Source: Andrena cerasifolii
Taxonomy: Eukaryota > Arthropoda > Insecta > Hymenoptera > Andrenidae
DNA: 64,000 nt
Assembly: GCF_050908995.1 (NCBI RefSeq)
Contig: NC_135119.1
Location: 24,953,001 to 25,017,000, forward strand
Reading direction: 5' to 3'
Shown: piece by piece, positions 25,164-35,318 of the stretch
How positions within the stretch are numbered: the stretch's first letter is position 1
Layout of the letters: the number at the start of each line of letters is the position of its first letter
Notes under the pieces: generated by a model
What the model was told of the DNA's origin: nothing
Databases searched by the model: none
The model's input: only the letters and a program-made list of their open reading frames with translations
Translations under genes and position numbers: made by a program

Positions 25164-25196
25164 GTTTTCTCCAGGCATAACGCCCTCCATCCGAAC
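25164..25196 (-). pseudogene. Tc1-like transposase scrap, inverted
   Basis: On the minus strand this reads SDGGRYAWRK, the conserved block before the second catalytic aspartate region of Tc1-like transposases. It faces a second copy of the same block on the plus strand at 25240-25271. Confidence 0.6.
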
Positions 25197-25239
25197 TAAG
25201 TATATTGAAAATGTATTAATATATTAAAAATATATTTGG

Positions 25240-25745
25240 TTTGGGTGAAGGTCGTTATGTCTGGAGAAAACACAACACAGAAATGAATACTAAAAATGTA
25301 CGTCCTACTGTAAAGTACTGCGGTGGTTCCGTGATGTTGCGGGGGTGTATGGTTGCAAACGGCACCGGAAATCTCGTTTTTACAGAACATAAATTTTTAA
25401 ATATTTTATAAAACAGTTTAGAAGAAAGTGTAACCAAATTGGGGTTATTGGAAAAATTTTATTTCCAGCAAGACAATGACCGCAAGCATGCGGCCAAATT
25501 GTTTTAAAATGATTATTGTGTAGGTAATACACCACATGGGTTACCTACAGCCCCATAAAATGCCGAAATTAATCTCGTCGAATATTTGTGGGCGGAAACC
25601 GGCAGGGGATTAAAAAAGTTCGAGATAACTTCGAAAGACGTAGGTACTAAAACAAAAGATTTTAGAAGTATGGAATTCTATCGAATCTAAAATAACTGAA
25701 AAACTAGTGCACAGCAAATAAGGAGCGTATAATTAATGCCGTAAA
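25240..25745 (+). pseudogene. Tc1-like transposase remnant, frameshifted
   Basis: From 25240 the frame reads GEGRYVWRKHNTE, then CGGSVMLRGCM and GNLVF before a stop. In shifted frames follow QQDNDRKHAAKL (about 25466) and NLVEYLWAE. These are the ordered Tc1 landmarks: YVWRK, GGGSVMVWGC, QQDNDPKHTA and NPIEHLW. Several stops and shifts make it inactive. No TIRs found. Confidence 0.75.
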
Positions 25746-26822
25746 ATAAAGTGCGTATAATTAATGCCGTTCGAATATTTTTGTGACCCTGTTTCAGTAC
25801 ATCTTTGCAACAAATATTTCATAACTTCTACAAATATTATCCGATTCATTTCAAATTTTTATATATATATATATAAACTCGATACTAGTGTCTTTTATAG
25901 TAGTTACAACATTACTTATACATACTTTTAGAACATAAGTCTAATATGTATATTTATATTGTTTACAGTTTTAATAGCGAGGGTTCGAATACTTTCATGG
26001 CTCACTGTACATATGTATACCGAGATGGTACATTTTCACCCCTCACGGAACACAGAAACGTTTGATCTCAGAAGTTTCTCATAATATTTCCACATAGTTC
26101 AAATACTTCTTTAAACATTGAAATTCGGGATTCTATTTTCAATCGTGATGTGTAAAAAAAATTCTACGAATAAAACTACCTAGGAACTGTGGAAGGACAT
26201 TCGCGATGTGTGAAATTACTGGGAAAAATAACTAATTTATACGAAGAATGTTCTGACACTGACTACACGATGAAAGTGATTCCTTAGACTGGTTATCGGA
26301 TACTGATAGTGAAAATAAAGATTTCGTCGTTTACATAAAAAAAAAAAAATGAAAAGAGCGCAAGTTAAATAAAGCAGAAAAATATATACGCACGTATTTT
26401 CTTAAATGACTTGTTCTTTTCACAAACAAGTTATTCCCGCCCCACCGGTAGAAGTGGATTTACGTCAATCGCCGGTAGTTCTAGTGTGAAACACATTGGA
26501 CGAGAAAGTAGGAACAAACAGGGTTCGCACTCCAAGTAACAGCGGAAGTATGTATTACGAAATACGATAGATTCAAAGTTGCGTAGGTTTGTATAATTTC
26601 TGCATAATTCATCCCGGATGTCTACCGTGATTGCGATAATTCAACGGTTTGCTACCGGGTGGAAGAAAAATCGTGCACGCCCGATTGCACGCTCGCGGTC
26701 GGACACATTTTCACCGATTGCGCCACGCTGCTCTTAGATTATGGATTTGCGATTTAACTACGATCGCCATGCGCGCATTTTCAACAGCGTGACTGAGCGA
26801 GAAATAACCACCACTAGAAATA
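25746..26822. other. Unassigned AT-rich sequence
   Basis: Includes a short (TA)n at 25861-25874. Perhaps decayed transposon sequence continuing from the Tc1 remnant. Confidence 0.45.
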
Positions 26823-27658
26823 GGTTCCATTTTAAAACTACACAGTACAATATTACACGTGCAATTTAGCATACATCAGAATACCGTACAGAAGATAGTG
26901 CACATACAATTTAGAGCACATGCGATAAATCACAATTTAGCACACATGCGATTTAGGACACAGAATATAGTGCACGTACAATTTAGAACACATGCAATTT
27001 AACGCACATTTTTTTAGTGCACATCAGGATAGCGCACAGCAAGATTTCACGCACAACCATCTTCTCGTCGCCGTCGACTGTTTCACAGCCGACGGTATTA
27101 TTTAGTTTTGGTTGGGGATATATCAGGGCGGGGGGCGCGTAAAACATGGTAGCGAACCGACGTGACTTTGGGGATGTTCAAAATGAGACTGCGGTTAAAA
27201 GTATCGCGCGATGGGGTCAATATCGCTATTGCTGTCAAGGTCATCATTCTGAACATTTCCCTTTAAACTTTTTGGTGATCGGCTTTGGTTTACGAGATAT
27301 TCGCAAAAAACATAACTTAACATTAGAATTACCGAGTTTAACACATGCATCGTTTCGCTACCATGTTTTACGCCCCCCGCCCTAATCTAGCCCCAACCAA
27401 TACCGTCGGCTGTGAAACAGTAAAAAAAAATATGCGTTAAATTGCATGTATTCTAAATTGTATCTGCACTATATTCTGTGTCCTAAATCCTATCTGTCCT
27501 AAATAAATTGTATGTGTCCTAAATCGCATGTGTCCTAAATAGTATGTGCTCTATAAGTCGCATGTGTTCTAAATTGTATGTGCATTATATTCTGTGCACT
27601 ATTCTGATACGAGCTAAATTGCACGTGTAATATTGTACTGTGTAGTTTTGATATGGAG
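26823..27658. mobile_element. Large foldback/palindromic element with repeat-filled arms (836 bp)
   Basis: The arms (26823-27155 and 27345-27658) mirror each other: ACTACACAGTACAATATTAC outside and TTTCACAGCCGACGGTATT, GGTTGGGG and GGGCGGGGGGCG...TAAAACATGGTAGCGAA inside. Between these lie degenerate tandem units of about 16 bp (GTGTCCTAAATTGTAT-like on the right, complement on the left). The 180-bp centre carries TACGAGATATTCGCAAAAA. The core GGTTGGGGCTAGATTAG links it to 1008-1283. Layout resembles foldback elements; no transposase. Confidence 0.8.
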
Positions 27659-28097
27659 CCGAAATGAACATCTAATTAGTCTGAAAATGGAGACCGACAG
27701 AATCCACGTACGACATTGCATTCTTTTCCTATTCCGCCAACGAGAATACTATTTTTGGGACTTACGTCGAAGGTGTTTCATCTGAAAGAGTGCCTAAATT
27801 GATTTAACACTAAACGCACCACGCCCGGTGGAATGACCGGTTTTAAAATTCGATTAAAAATTCTGCATTAATTTTTGTTTCTTGCGTCCATAAAGCAGAA
27901 AGTTTATATGTTAGTTTATTTGTCTGTCGCCTAAAAACATTCGAACGGTAAACTCTGGGATCATGTTCGCAGAGAAATAATAATAAATAATAAACAAATC
28001 TTTTTATAAAATCAGAATCTAAATTCCAATCGAATCCCCCTGGTAAAACCATTACTTGTGTATAAAGTGCCGGTAATGTTTATTGTCAAGAGATTAT
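27659..28097. other. Unassigned sequence between foldback and mariner remnants
   Basis: No feature seen. Confidence 0.5.
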
Positions 28098-28312
28098 AAT
28101 AGTGGCGATTTTGGCGTTAATGGCAAGCAACGTCCCTGGCCGGGCGCGGGAAATGCAAAGAAGCGATCCGCAGGTATTATTGGCTGAAAACCCTGCAGAG
28201 TCATGTTATGAGCTCGCGAAGCAGCTACGAGGTTGAGCACACAACAGTAATTCTACGCTTACGTGCAATGGAAAAGTTGCTAGGAACATGGGCAGTAAGT
28301 GAGCCAGTGGTA
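28098..28312 (+). pseudogene. mariner transposase N-terminal remnant
   Basis: SGDFGVNGKQRP (from 28101), then in a shifted frame ENPAESCYELAKQLR (from 28185), then after one more shift VEHTTVILRLRAMEKLLGTWAV (to about 28300). This order matches the helix-turn-helix region of mariner transposases (SGDF, ENP-x-ELA, V-x-HTTV-x-RL). At least two frameshifts; the catalytic domain is absent. Confidence 0.75.
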
Positions 28313-28371
28313 CAGAGCGTAGATCTTACGGCATCGAGCCCCTTTTCCTAATCTCTCGGTAACAACCACCG

Positions 28372-29221
28372 CACAGTGGGGTATTTTGCCGATCTGGGCA
28401 GCCAAAATTATGTTTCCACTTCAGTCAGCTCCAAACATGCTGCTAGGCTAATCCAATTAATATAAGGCATAAAAAGCAGTATTATAGGGGATAAAAAAAT
28501 CTCTATTTTTTCAGTCCATCTTCGCTTCACTTCAGACTTGAAACGCGAAAAATTATGCTCCATTTCCTTCGTACGTTCGTCAGAGAAATTATCCAATTGT
28601 AGTAGGTATTTTCTATAAATTCAACGAAAAAAAAAAACAAATTCCTGGTTATTTGTTCCTTTTTATCTACACTCATTTTCAAATAGCGTTGTTTTGAAAA
28701 ATCGCAAACATTTGCAAAAAAATTTCAAGTTTCCTAATGAATAAGACATCAGCTTTCGATTAAGCCCAACTTCAATGCCGGGAAACGTCGGGAAGTACAA
28801 CTATTGGGCTGAAATTTGAAAAAGAAAATAAGAAACAATACTAGAAAATTGCGTTAATTCGAAACGCTATATTTTAGTTAATATGAGAGCTATCGTAACA
28901 AAAAGCGATGGAAACTAGACGCGCTTACCTGTTCTATCAGAATCCATGGCTTACATTTCTAACGGGTACACCAAACATAAAGAATAATGACGTTCAAATG
29001 TACGTATACTAACCGTACGCCGAAATCGAATTGTGTACTCACATTCACGACCAAGTTTCGACTGCTCGTACGGGCACTAGGGTTGTGCGGGGGAGGCGGG
29101 GGAAGTGTTGTATGCCATTGGCACATGACTCAGCTTTATATAGCGACCTTTTATTTTTATCTGCGTTGAGGTTTTTGTAATCGACTTTTGGCCGCCCAGA
29201 TCGACAAAATACCCCACTGGG
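28372..29221. mobile_element. DNA element with 36-bp TIRs starting CACAGTG (850 bp)
   Basis: CACAGTGGGGTATTTTGCCG...GGGCAGCCAAAA at the left matches, in reverse complement, TTTTGGCCGCCC...AAAATACCCCACTGGG. The left terminus CACAGTG fits the CACWRTG heptamer of Transib elements. The flanking 5-mers CACCG and CATGG agree at only 3 of 5, so the superfamily is uncertain. Confidence 0.65.
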
Positions 29222-29250
29222 CATGGAGCAGACGAAGGCGGTGCAATTAA

Positions 29251-29919
29251 GGGGTAATTCCACTGTGAAGTCGCGATAAATTGTCATTTTTTAGGATTTA
29301 TTTTTTTAGTAAACGGAATGTTCAACGTAAATAATATTTTGCCTACTTATTAATACAAGTATTGACGGTATACAAAAAATGTGTTTTAAATTTTTAATAT
29401 TTTTTTTTAAATATATATCGCGCTGATGCGAGCGCCTTGAAAAAGCGACGTAGTGCTGGTGCAGGTGATTCCGGGAGAACGACGCATGTAAAACCAAAAA
29501 TTCAAAGTGTGTTGTAATCATTACGAGTGTGGTTATCGCCGGAACCAGGATTATTTTTACTGATAAAAAAATAACAAGATGGCGGGGTTTAAAGTTTAAG
29601 TGTCGAAATACGGTGAATTTGTCAATCATTTTGCCTTTTAAAAAGTATGAAATTTTTAATTAAAAAAGGTTTCCGAGGTCCCTGTGATAGCCACTGATGT
29701 GCTGAATAACGTGTGGAAATTTCAGACTGATTACTCAAATAGTTTTTTCGCGTTTAAAGTTTTAAAACAAATTAAAAAAGTTCTTTTAAATTTTCTTTGT
29801 ATAACATAATAGGAGCTTAATAAATACCAAAAAGATTTATTGCATTATATGCTGTATCTACGAAGAAGAAATCTTTAAAAATAGCTTCATTTTTCGGACG
29901 ATCAAAGTAGAATAACCCC
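29251..29919. mobile_element. Palindromic TTAA MITE, family P1 copy B (669 bp)
   Basis: TTAA at 29247-29250 and TTAT at 29920-29923 flank GGGGTAATTCC... and ...GATCAAAGTAGAATAACCCC. The right arm (CCAAAAAGATTTATT, AAATCTTTAAAAATAG) is the same family as 14662-15203. It sits 25 bp from the preceding CACAGTG element. Confidence 0.75.
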
Positions 29920-29923
29920 TTAT

Positions 29924-30756
29924 CAAGGGAAGTTCGGTTGCCCGAAAAATTGCCACAAACGAAAAATTGCCTGATACTTCTATCGAGGTCCTCCACAACC
30001 CTGCACAGTTTAAAAAAAAGAAAATCGGAATTTTCGGGCCAACGAACTTCCGTTGTAAGTGGAATCCGCAGCCTCAACTTCCCCACAACCTGTTGACGTG
30101 GTGCAACCGATCGTAAGGTGATTATACAATTTTCCGCAATACGCGACTTACGACTTTTAAATATTCAAAGAGATTAAACGTTCGACCAGGCCCGTGCGTC
30201 AAACTTGCTTCTTCGTTAGCATATCTAATCGAGCTGGTCCTTCGATCGTCGTACTCCAAGGGGGCTCTGCGAGCAGGGTCGATGGAAAGTTTATCTAGCC
30301 GCAGCTGAGCGTCGGGCTAAGGTTACTTAAGGCCGTACACCCTCGGCGGAAGAGGGTCAAAGACGCTGGACTATGCGGCATCAAGTTCCGCGGGGGGTTA
30401 CGCGCTGCTGTTTCGACGCGATCGTAATTAAAATATAATGGCGGTCAGTGCTCGCCACGATGGTTTTGACGGGGGTAACGCGTTCTCTCAGTCCACTCTA
30501 ATTCCCCGGGCTGATTGGTCGCACCGAGGACCCGTCGATCGAGGCTCCGACAAACTCCTGAGGATGCTCAGGCGAGCAACACCGAACGCGTAGCCTTGCA
30601 CCGAATGAAAAGCAAAAGCCGACGGACGGTCGAAGAAAAGTTCTGGGAACGTCGGAGACTCTAGTGGAAGCAGAGAGGTTGCCGAGGTTCACTGCCTGGT
30701 TCAAGGTTACTCGCGTTTTCCGTCTAAAGAAGCGACCTCCGCCGAGAAGCTTCCGG
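29924..30756. other. Upstream flank of ELO-2
   Basis: CpG content rises toward the ELO-2 start, as expected of promoter-proximal DNA. No coding motif. Confidence 0.45.
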
Positions 30757-30817
30757 CTATAATCTCTGTCAGAGCTCGGAAGTAGTGCGCGCTGGTTAGA
30801 GACTCTGCTACGACAGC
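30757..30817 (+). promoter_or_regulatory. Candidate core promoter and short leader of ELO-2
   Basis: CTATAAT at 30757-30763 is TATA-like and lies 55 bases before the ATG at 30818, with no strong acceptor between them. A start site near 30788 would leave a leader of about 30 nt. No good initiator is seen at the ideal distance, so this is tentative. Confidence 0.3.
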
Positions 30818-32264
30818 ATGGCGACGTTGATACGACACATCTATCAGGGGTACCGCTACATCAACGACGAACTGTCAGGTATAGAAAAGTCGATCAGAAT
30901 TTGGGGATGGAAATGGTTAGTAAGTCGTAACCGCTGGATGTCTCTCTGTTTTCCAAAGATCCCCGGACGCAGGATTTCTTTCTGATCGGCTCACCATGGG
31001 CCTGCCTAGGGATAGTGGGCTTCTACTTGTACTTCGTCCAGGACCTCGGGCCCACCCTAATGGCGAAGAGGAAGCCTTTCAACTTGGACAGGGTCATGCA
31101 ATTATACAACGCGATACAGATAGTGTTATGTACATTCTTACTCTATAAAGTAAGTAAGATACTTGTTCCTCTTCACTGAACCAAACCACCATGTTTAAAC
31201 GTGGCTAAAGCTCTCTGAGGTACCATCATTCCGCTGGTAGATTTATGGAAATTATTTACCTACTTGACGAGATTAATTACCGTTATATTCATTGCTCCGG
31301 ATAGATCAGGCTCTCGTGAAAACCACGCGATCGCAGAATTTATCGCGCAGAGTGAGTGCAGCCTTCTCAGGAAAGCTCATTATTGGCTCTGTCGTGCTTT
31401 CAGGCGCTGGATCTGGCCTGGCTAAGGGATTACAGTTTCTACTGCGAGCCGGTTGACTATTCCAACACCCCGCATGCGGTCGAGGTAAATAGACGCACAC
31501 ACTTCGACTGGGGTGTAATAAGAAAGCTTCGCTCTTAACTCGTTACGCGATACACAGATAGCCAGGTTGGTGTGGGTGTACTTCATACTGAAGGTCTTCG
31601 ACCTTCTGGACACCGTTTTCTTCGTCCTCCGGAAGAAGCAGAATCAGGTGTCTTTCCTGCACGTTTACCATCACGCGGGGATGGCGATCGGTACCTGGGC
31701 GGCGACCAAGTTTCTGGCTGGGGGCCACGTTACCTTTTTAGGTGAGCAGAGCTTCCTTACAATGCCCATTGTCGCGCGCAGTTCGAAGAAACTAGTTGAC
31801 CACTGCTGGCGCCAACGTGTCGATAGCATCGCTTCCAAGTGAAGTGTAATACAGAAAGTTAGAAGTAACAATGATCCTCACAGAAGAGTCGGACTTGCCT
31901 ATCGCGAGACCACCTTCAGAATGAACTTTCCACAGGTACCATCAACTGTTTCGTCCACGTGGTGATGTACAGCCACTACCTGGCAACCTCGTTGGGGTTC
32001 AGCAAGCCCTGGTGGAAGAAGTACATCACCCAGCTGCAGCTCACGCAGTTCTTCCTCATACTGGTGCAGTACATACTGCTGGCCTGGGTGGACGACTGCG
32101 GCTTCCCCAAGTGGATATCGGCGGTGTTGATTCCCCAGAACCTCTTCATGATGGTCCTGTTTGCCGACTTCTACTACAAGACGTACATCAAGAAGCGCAT
32201 CCCGAAGGCGACGCAGAACGGTTTCTCGTCGGAGTCGTCGAACGGGAAGACGAAGAGCCAGTAA
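30818..32264 (+). CDS. ELO-2: very-long-chain fatty acid elongase (ELOVL family), 5 coding exons, 281 aa
   Basis: ER elongase of the same family as its neighbours. Coding exons are 30818-30878, 30959-31149, 31404-31484, 31558-31741 and 31936-32264, with introns of 80, 254, 73 and 194 nt and all GT-AG. The total of 846 nt stays in frame. Visible are DPRTQDFFLIG at the exon 1/2 join, YCEPVDYSN in exon 3, LLDTVFFVLRKKQNQV at residues 127-142, HVYHH at 146-150 and NCFVHVVMYSHY in exon 5. The C-terminus ends KTKSQ, a KXKXX-type di-lysine signal. Exons 2 and 3 (191 + 81 nt) together equal the single 272-nt exon of ELO-1 and ELO-4. The last exon (329 nt) equals the last two exons of ELO-4 (116 + 213). 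The start is the first ATG, with a closely spaced TATA-like sequence upstream and no strong acceptor before it. Substrate specificity cannot be read from the sequence. Confidence 0.95.
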
Positions 32265-33245
32265 GCGTCCGGCGGGTCGCCACGTCCTTCGCACCTTCAG
32301 CCCTCGGTACGCTTCGACGTCGCCCCGCGTTCATCGCTCAGGGTGGCGAGGCGTACTCGCACGGTTGGTGGAACGGATATAGCAAACTCCTTCAGGCCTG
32401 AACTCGAGGGCGAAAGCCGCCAGAATATACACCCTCGGTGCCCTCGAGGCCTGACAGCATTCATGCCCCAAAAACTACGCCGGATCTCGTATCTGTTCCA
32501 CCTGTTCAACTTCTCTTTCCGAAGGCAGAGCCTGCTACAACTCTCCATCCTCCATTTCATCACCACGCCTAACGCCCAGCTCCCCGCTAAGGGGATGCAA
32601 GCGGAACGGTGGTAAAATAGAAAATATACATGTGTAAACTTCGTTTAAGCTTAGGGGAGGTTGCAAGCTGGGGTCTAGATTGAAATTCTCCTTAAACTTG
32701 ACACGATGTACCTGGTTACGCAGATTATCCTCGTGACACACCTGCTGTGTCTCTTTTACTCTCCCTTTTCATTTTTAAATTTGATATTGTTCTAAGTGAT
32801 ATACCTAACAGATTACAAGCAGATTACTTCTTCGAGTCGAGACCTCCCCTTTAAGTATGCAACGCGCCAGATCGTGCTGCACGATGATCACGACGCGCTG
32901 TTCAGACGTTTCCACTATCCTTTAGCGTAAATATTCACAAGCCCGCGCTAAGAGCTCCTGAACGGTTCCTCGAGCCTCGAAGCTCGCGTGTCCTCCGGAC
33001 ACGACGCAATAGAACGCATAAACCCTCCCGCAGCAGAGTCCCAGTCTCATCTTTGTATTTAAGTTCGTTCTCATCATACCTCGCTAATTGCACCCGCGTC
33101 TTCTGCCACGGCGCGGTGCGCGCGCACGATTGTGTTTGAACTAGACGTAAGTTCCTCTGCGTTTGGAGAAAGCGAGAACCTGTTAAACGGCGATCGCGGT
33201 GCGCGCAACATGTCGATGATTAGTCACCTGTTTACGTAAAGAGAC
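32265..33245 (+). other. Presumed 3' UTR of ELO-2
   Basis: From stop to AATAAA. The open frames here are short and motif-free. Confidence 0.45.
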
Positions 33246-33251
33246 AATAAA
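33246..33251 (+). promoter_or_regulatory. Candidate polyadenylation signal of ELO-2
   Basis: AATAAA about 0.98 kb after the ELO-2 stop, with no earlier clear signal. A MITE begins 225 bases further on. Confidence 0.45.
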
Positions 33252-33475
33252 TGTTACTTTTACCAATCAGCGGTGGGAGTCATTGAGTGGGAAGCCTGTG
33301 ACCTGTTGCGTTGAAAGAACCGTGGTTCGCGGAGAAAGGTTCTGAGGGTCTGTCAAACAGAAATTTGTTGGTCTCGCCACAAGGGGCATTTCTCTCGCAA
33401 GTTTTTTCCTTTTCAACCGATTTCTGCGATATTGGAAATATTTATTGCATCACTTTGAAAATTACGTAGGTCACA

Positions 33476-33810
33476 CAGGGGCGGATTTGTATGTAGGCTA
33501 AGTAACCAAATTTTCGGGACGCAAAATTTGGGTGAAAGAAATTAAGGAAAGGAGCAAAGTGTTTTTGCCTGCAGGTTTTTATTTTTTTTGAACGACAATA
33601 ATAGCATAGATTTCTGTTGTGAAATAAAATGTCTATTTTCCCTAAGACTGAAGGGTCAAATCCACTTTTTTCACGTAGCAAATTAGCAATAATTCATCTG
33701 TGAATTGTCACATTGAATTGATTTTAAATTCAAACATTTGCTGATATTTCACGGAAAGGCCGGTAGACGCTTGTTAGCCCTGGGGCGCCGAATCACCAAA
33801 TCTGCCCCTG
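33476..33810. mobile_element. MITE with CAGGGGCGGATTTG ends (335 bp)
   Basis: CAGGGGCGGATTTG at the left and its mirror CAAATCTGCCCCTG at the right bound 335 bp without coding sequence. Flanking 8-mers do not match convincingly. It lies just after the candidate poly(A) site of ELO-2. Confidence 0.6.
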
Positions 33811-34532
33811 AGTACGCATAATTTTCATAGCAGTGTTATTTTGCAACTTATAAACTTATATTGGTCGAGATGGAGACAGTGAGCTATACATTTTTGGAAT
33901 AAATAGATTTTGCAATAATATTTTCCTACTGCTAATAATAAGAGAGGTATATCGAGTGGTGCAATAAATATTTCCAATCCTGATTTCTCTTGCCTCCTAA
34001 TATCCCTATGTCTAAGGCAAGGATGTGCTAGATAAAGCCTTAAGTACTGATAAGTCCGCTAGCAGACCCAGGACGAAATGCACACTCCTTTTTTTTTTCT
34101 TTTCTGTCCCACCTTCTACCCACTTTTTTCCTCAATATGAATGCAGTGACTTAGGAGGTCACGCAAGAGCTCCAGGTCACTGAAGCTGATTCAAGATACC
34201 CTATATCATTTATGGGTATCCAAAGACATTCGAGATGATTGCAACTCCATGCTTGCATAGCTACAAAAATAAAGAAAAGTTTGACAAGCTGGATAGATGG
34301 AAGTATTGCTAAGTTTTGTACAATTTTGAATGTGACCTTGGTGGAGAAAAGTAGGCCATCCATGACCGTTACCGATTTATAAAGGCCAGTTTCGAAGTTG
34401 CTGCGATACTGTCGTAAAAACAATCGCCTGAAATTCAACGGTTGTGAAACGACGCAGGACACATTCCGCTCGATTGATCCCAAATTCTTCTCTGCCAGAA
34501 ATATTTCACCCAGCCAAGTTCTGTATTACAGC
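33811..34532. other. Unassigned intergenic sequence
   Basis: Nothing recognised. Confidence 0.5.
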
Positions 34533-34535
34533 TAA

Positions 34536-34826
34536 GGGGCCGTCCTTAAATTACGTAAGTGTAATCTTGGCAATTTCGTACCCCCACCCTCCCCAAGTAT
34601 AAGAATTCGTGAGATTTTATATTCCCACTCCCTCCCCACCTTCTTTACGTAATATTCTTGACATTGCATGTTTGTTATTATTTTTTTTAAAAAGATTACA
34701 CATTGAAAAGTAGGTTAGGAAAATATTACGTAAAACGCTATCATACCCCCTCTCCTCTCCTTGTAGAAAAACGTGAGAAATTCGCGATCCTCCTCAAAAA
34801 GACTTACTTAATTTAAAGACGACCCC
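34536..34826. mobile_element. TAA-flanked MITE A (291 bp)
   Basis: GGGGCCGTCCTTAAATTACG and its mirror TTAATTTAAAGACGACCCC are flanked by TAA at 34533-34535 and 34827-34829. A 3-bp TAA duplication is typical of PIF/Harbinger. Inner CTTTACGTAATATT / AATATTACGTAAA also mirror. Confidence 0.75.
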
Positions 34827-34829
34827 TAA

Positions 34830-35174
34830 CAAGGAGAGGTTTTTATTTTCTGATATGTTTCAGAGGACCAAAGAAGAAGAAATACGTGTTTTTTTATGTT
34901 GCCCCGTTTGCATATTTAGAGGATGTAACTCACCCCCCAAGGTTCGTACGAAGAGGCTTAAAAGTTCCTATTGTTAGTTTAAAGAATATTGTGTACATCA
35001 CGTTTTATTCAACACAATGTTGTAATATTTTTTAAACTGACAAAAGGAACTTTCGTACCTCTTCTCATGAACTTTGAGGGGTGCTTTCACCCTCTATAAA
35101 TATGCAAACGGGCCAAAATAAAATAACACGTAGCTATTTGCTATTTTTCCGAAAACCAAAGCAATCTCTCCTTG
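34830..35174. mobile_element. TAA-flanked palindromic MITE B (345 bp), abutting MITE A
   Basis: CAAGGAGAGGTTT at the left and AATCTCTCCTTG at the right, with long mirrored inner arms (GCCCCGTTTGCATATTTAGAGG / CCTCTATAAATATGCAAACG). Flanked by TAA at 34827-34829, shared with MITE A, and at 35175-35177. Confidence 0.75.
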
Positions 35175-35177
35175 TAA

Positions 35178-35318
35178 AGCTGGGTTTACACTTAACGAGT
35201 GACTCGGCCGAGTCATCGGTCTGCTACTCGGCCGAGTGAAAATCTTCCCCGCCGGATTACTCGGCCGAGTACTAGAATATGCGTTCAGACTGGGCGAGTG
35301 CTCAGGTGTAAACTAAGC
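35178..35318. mobile_element. Short MITE with ACTCGGCCGAGT repeats (about 141 bp)
   Basis: GGTTTACAC near the left end mirrors GTGTAAAC near the right. The palindrome ACTCGGCCGAGT occurs three times inside (near 35202, 35226 and 35260). It follows MITE B directly. Confidence 0.5.

Noticed and set aside
29306..29629. 107-residue minus-strand open frame
   Set aside because: Falls wholly inside the palindromic P1 MITE and has no transposase features.
31899..32401. Antisense and alternate-frame open frames over ELO-2 exon 5
   Set aside because: Shadow frames of a confirmed coding exon.
35178..35318. ACTCGGCCGAGT repeats as a CRISPR-like or operator array
   Set aside because: Only three copies in a eukaryotic MITE with mirrored GTTTACAC ends; no spacers or cas genes.
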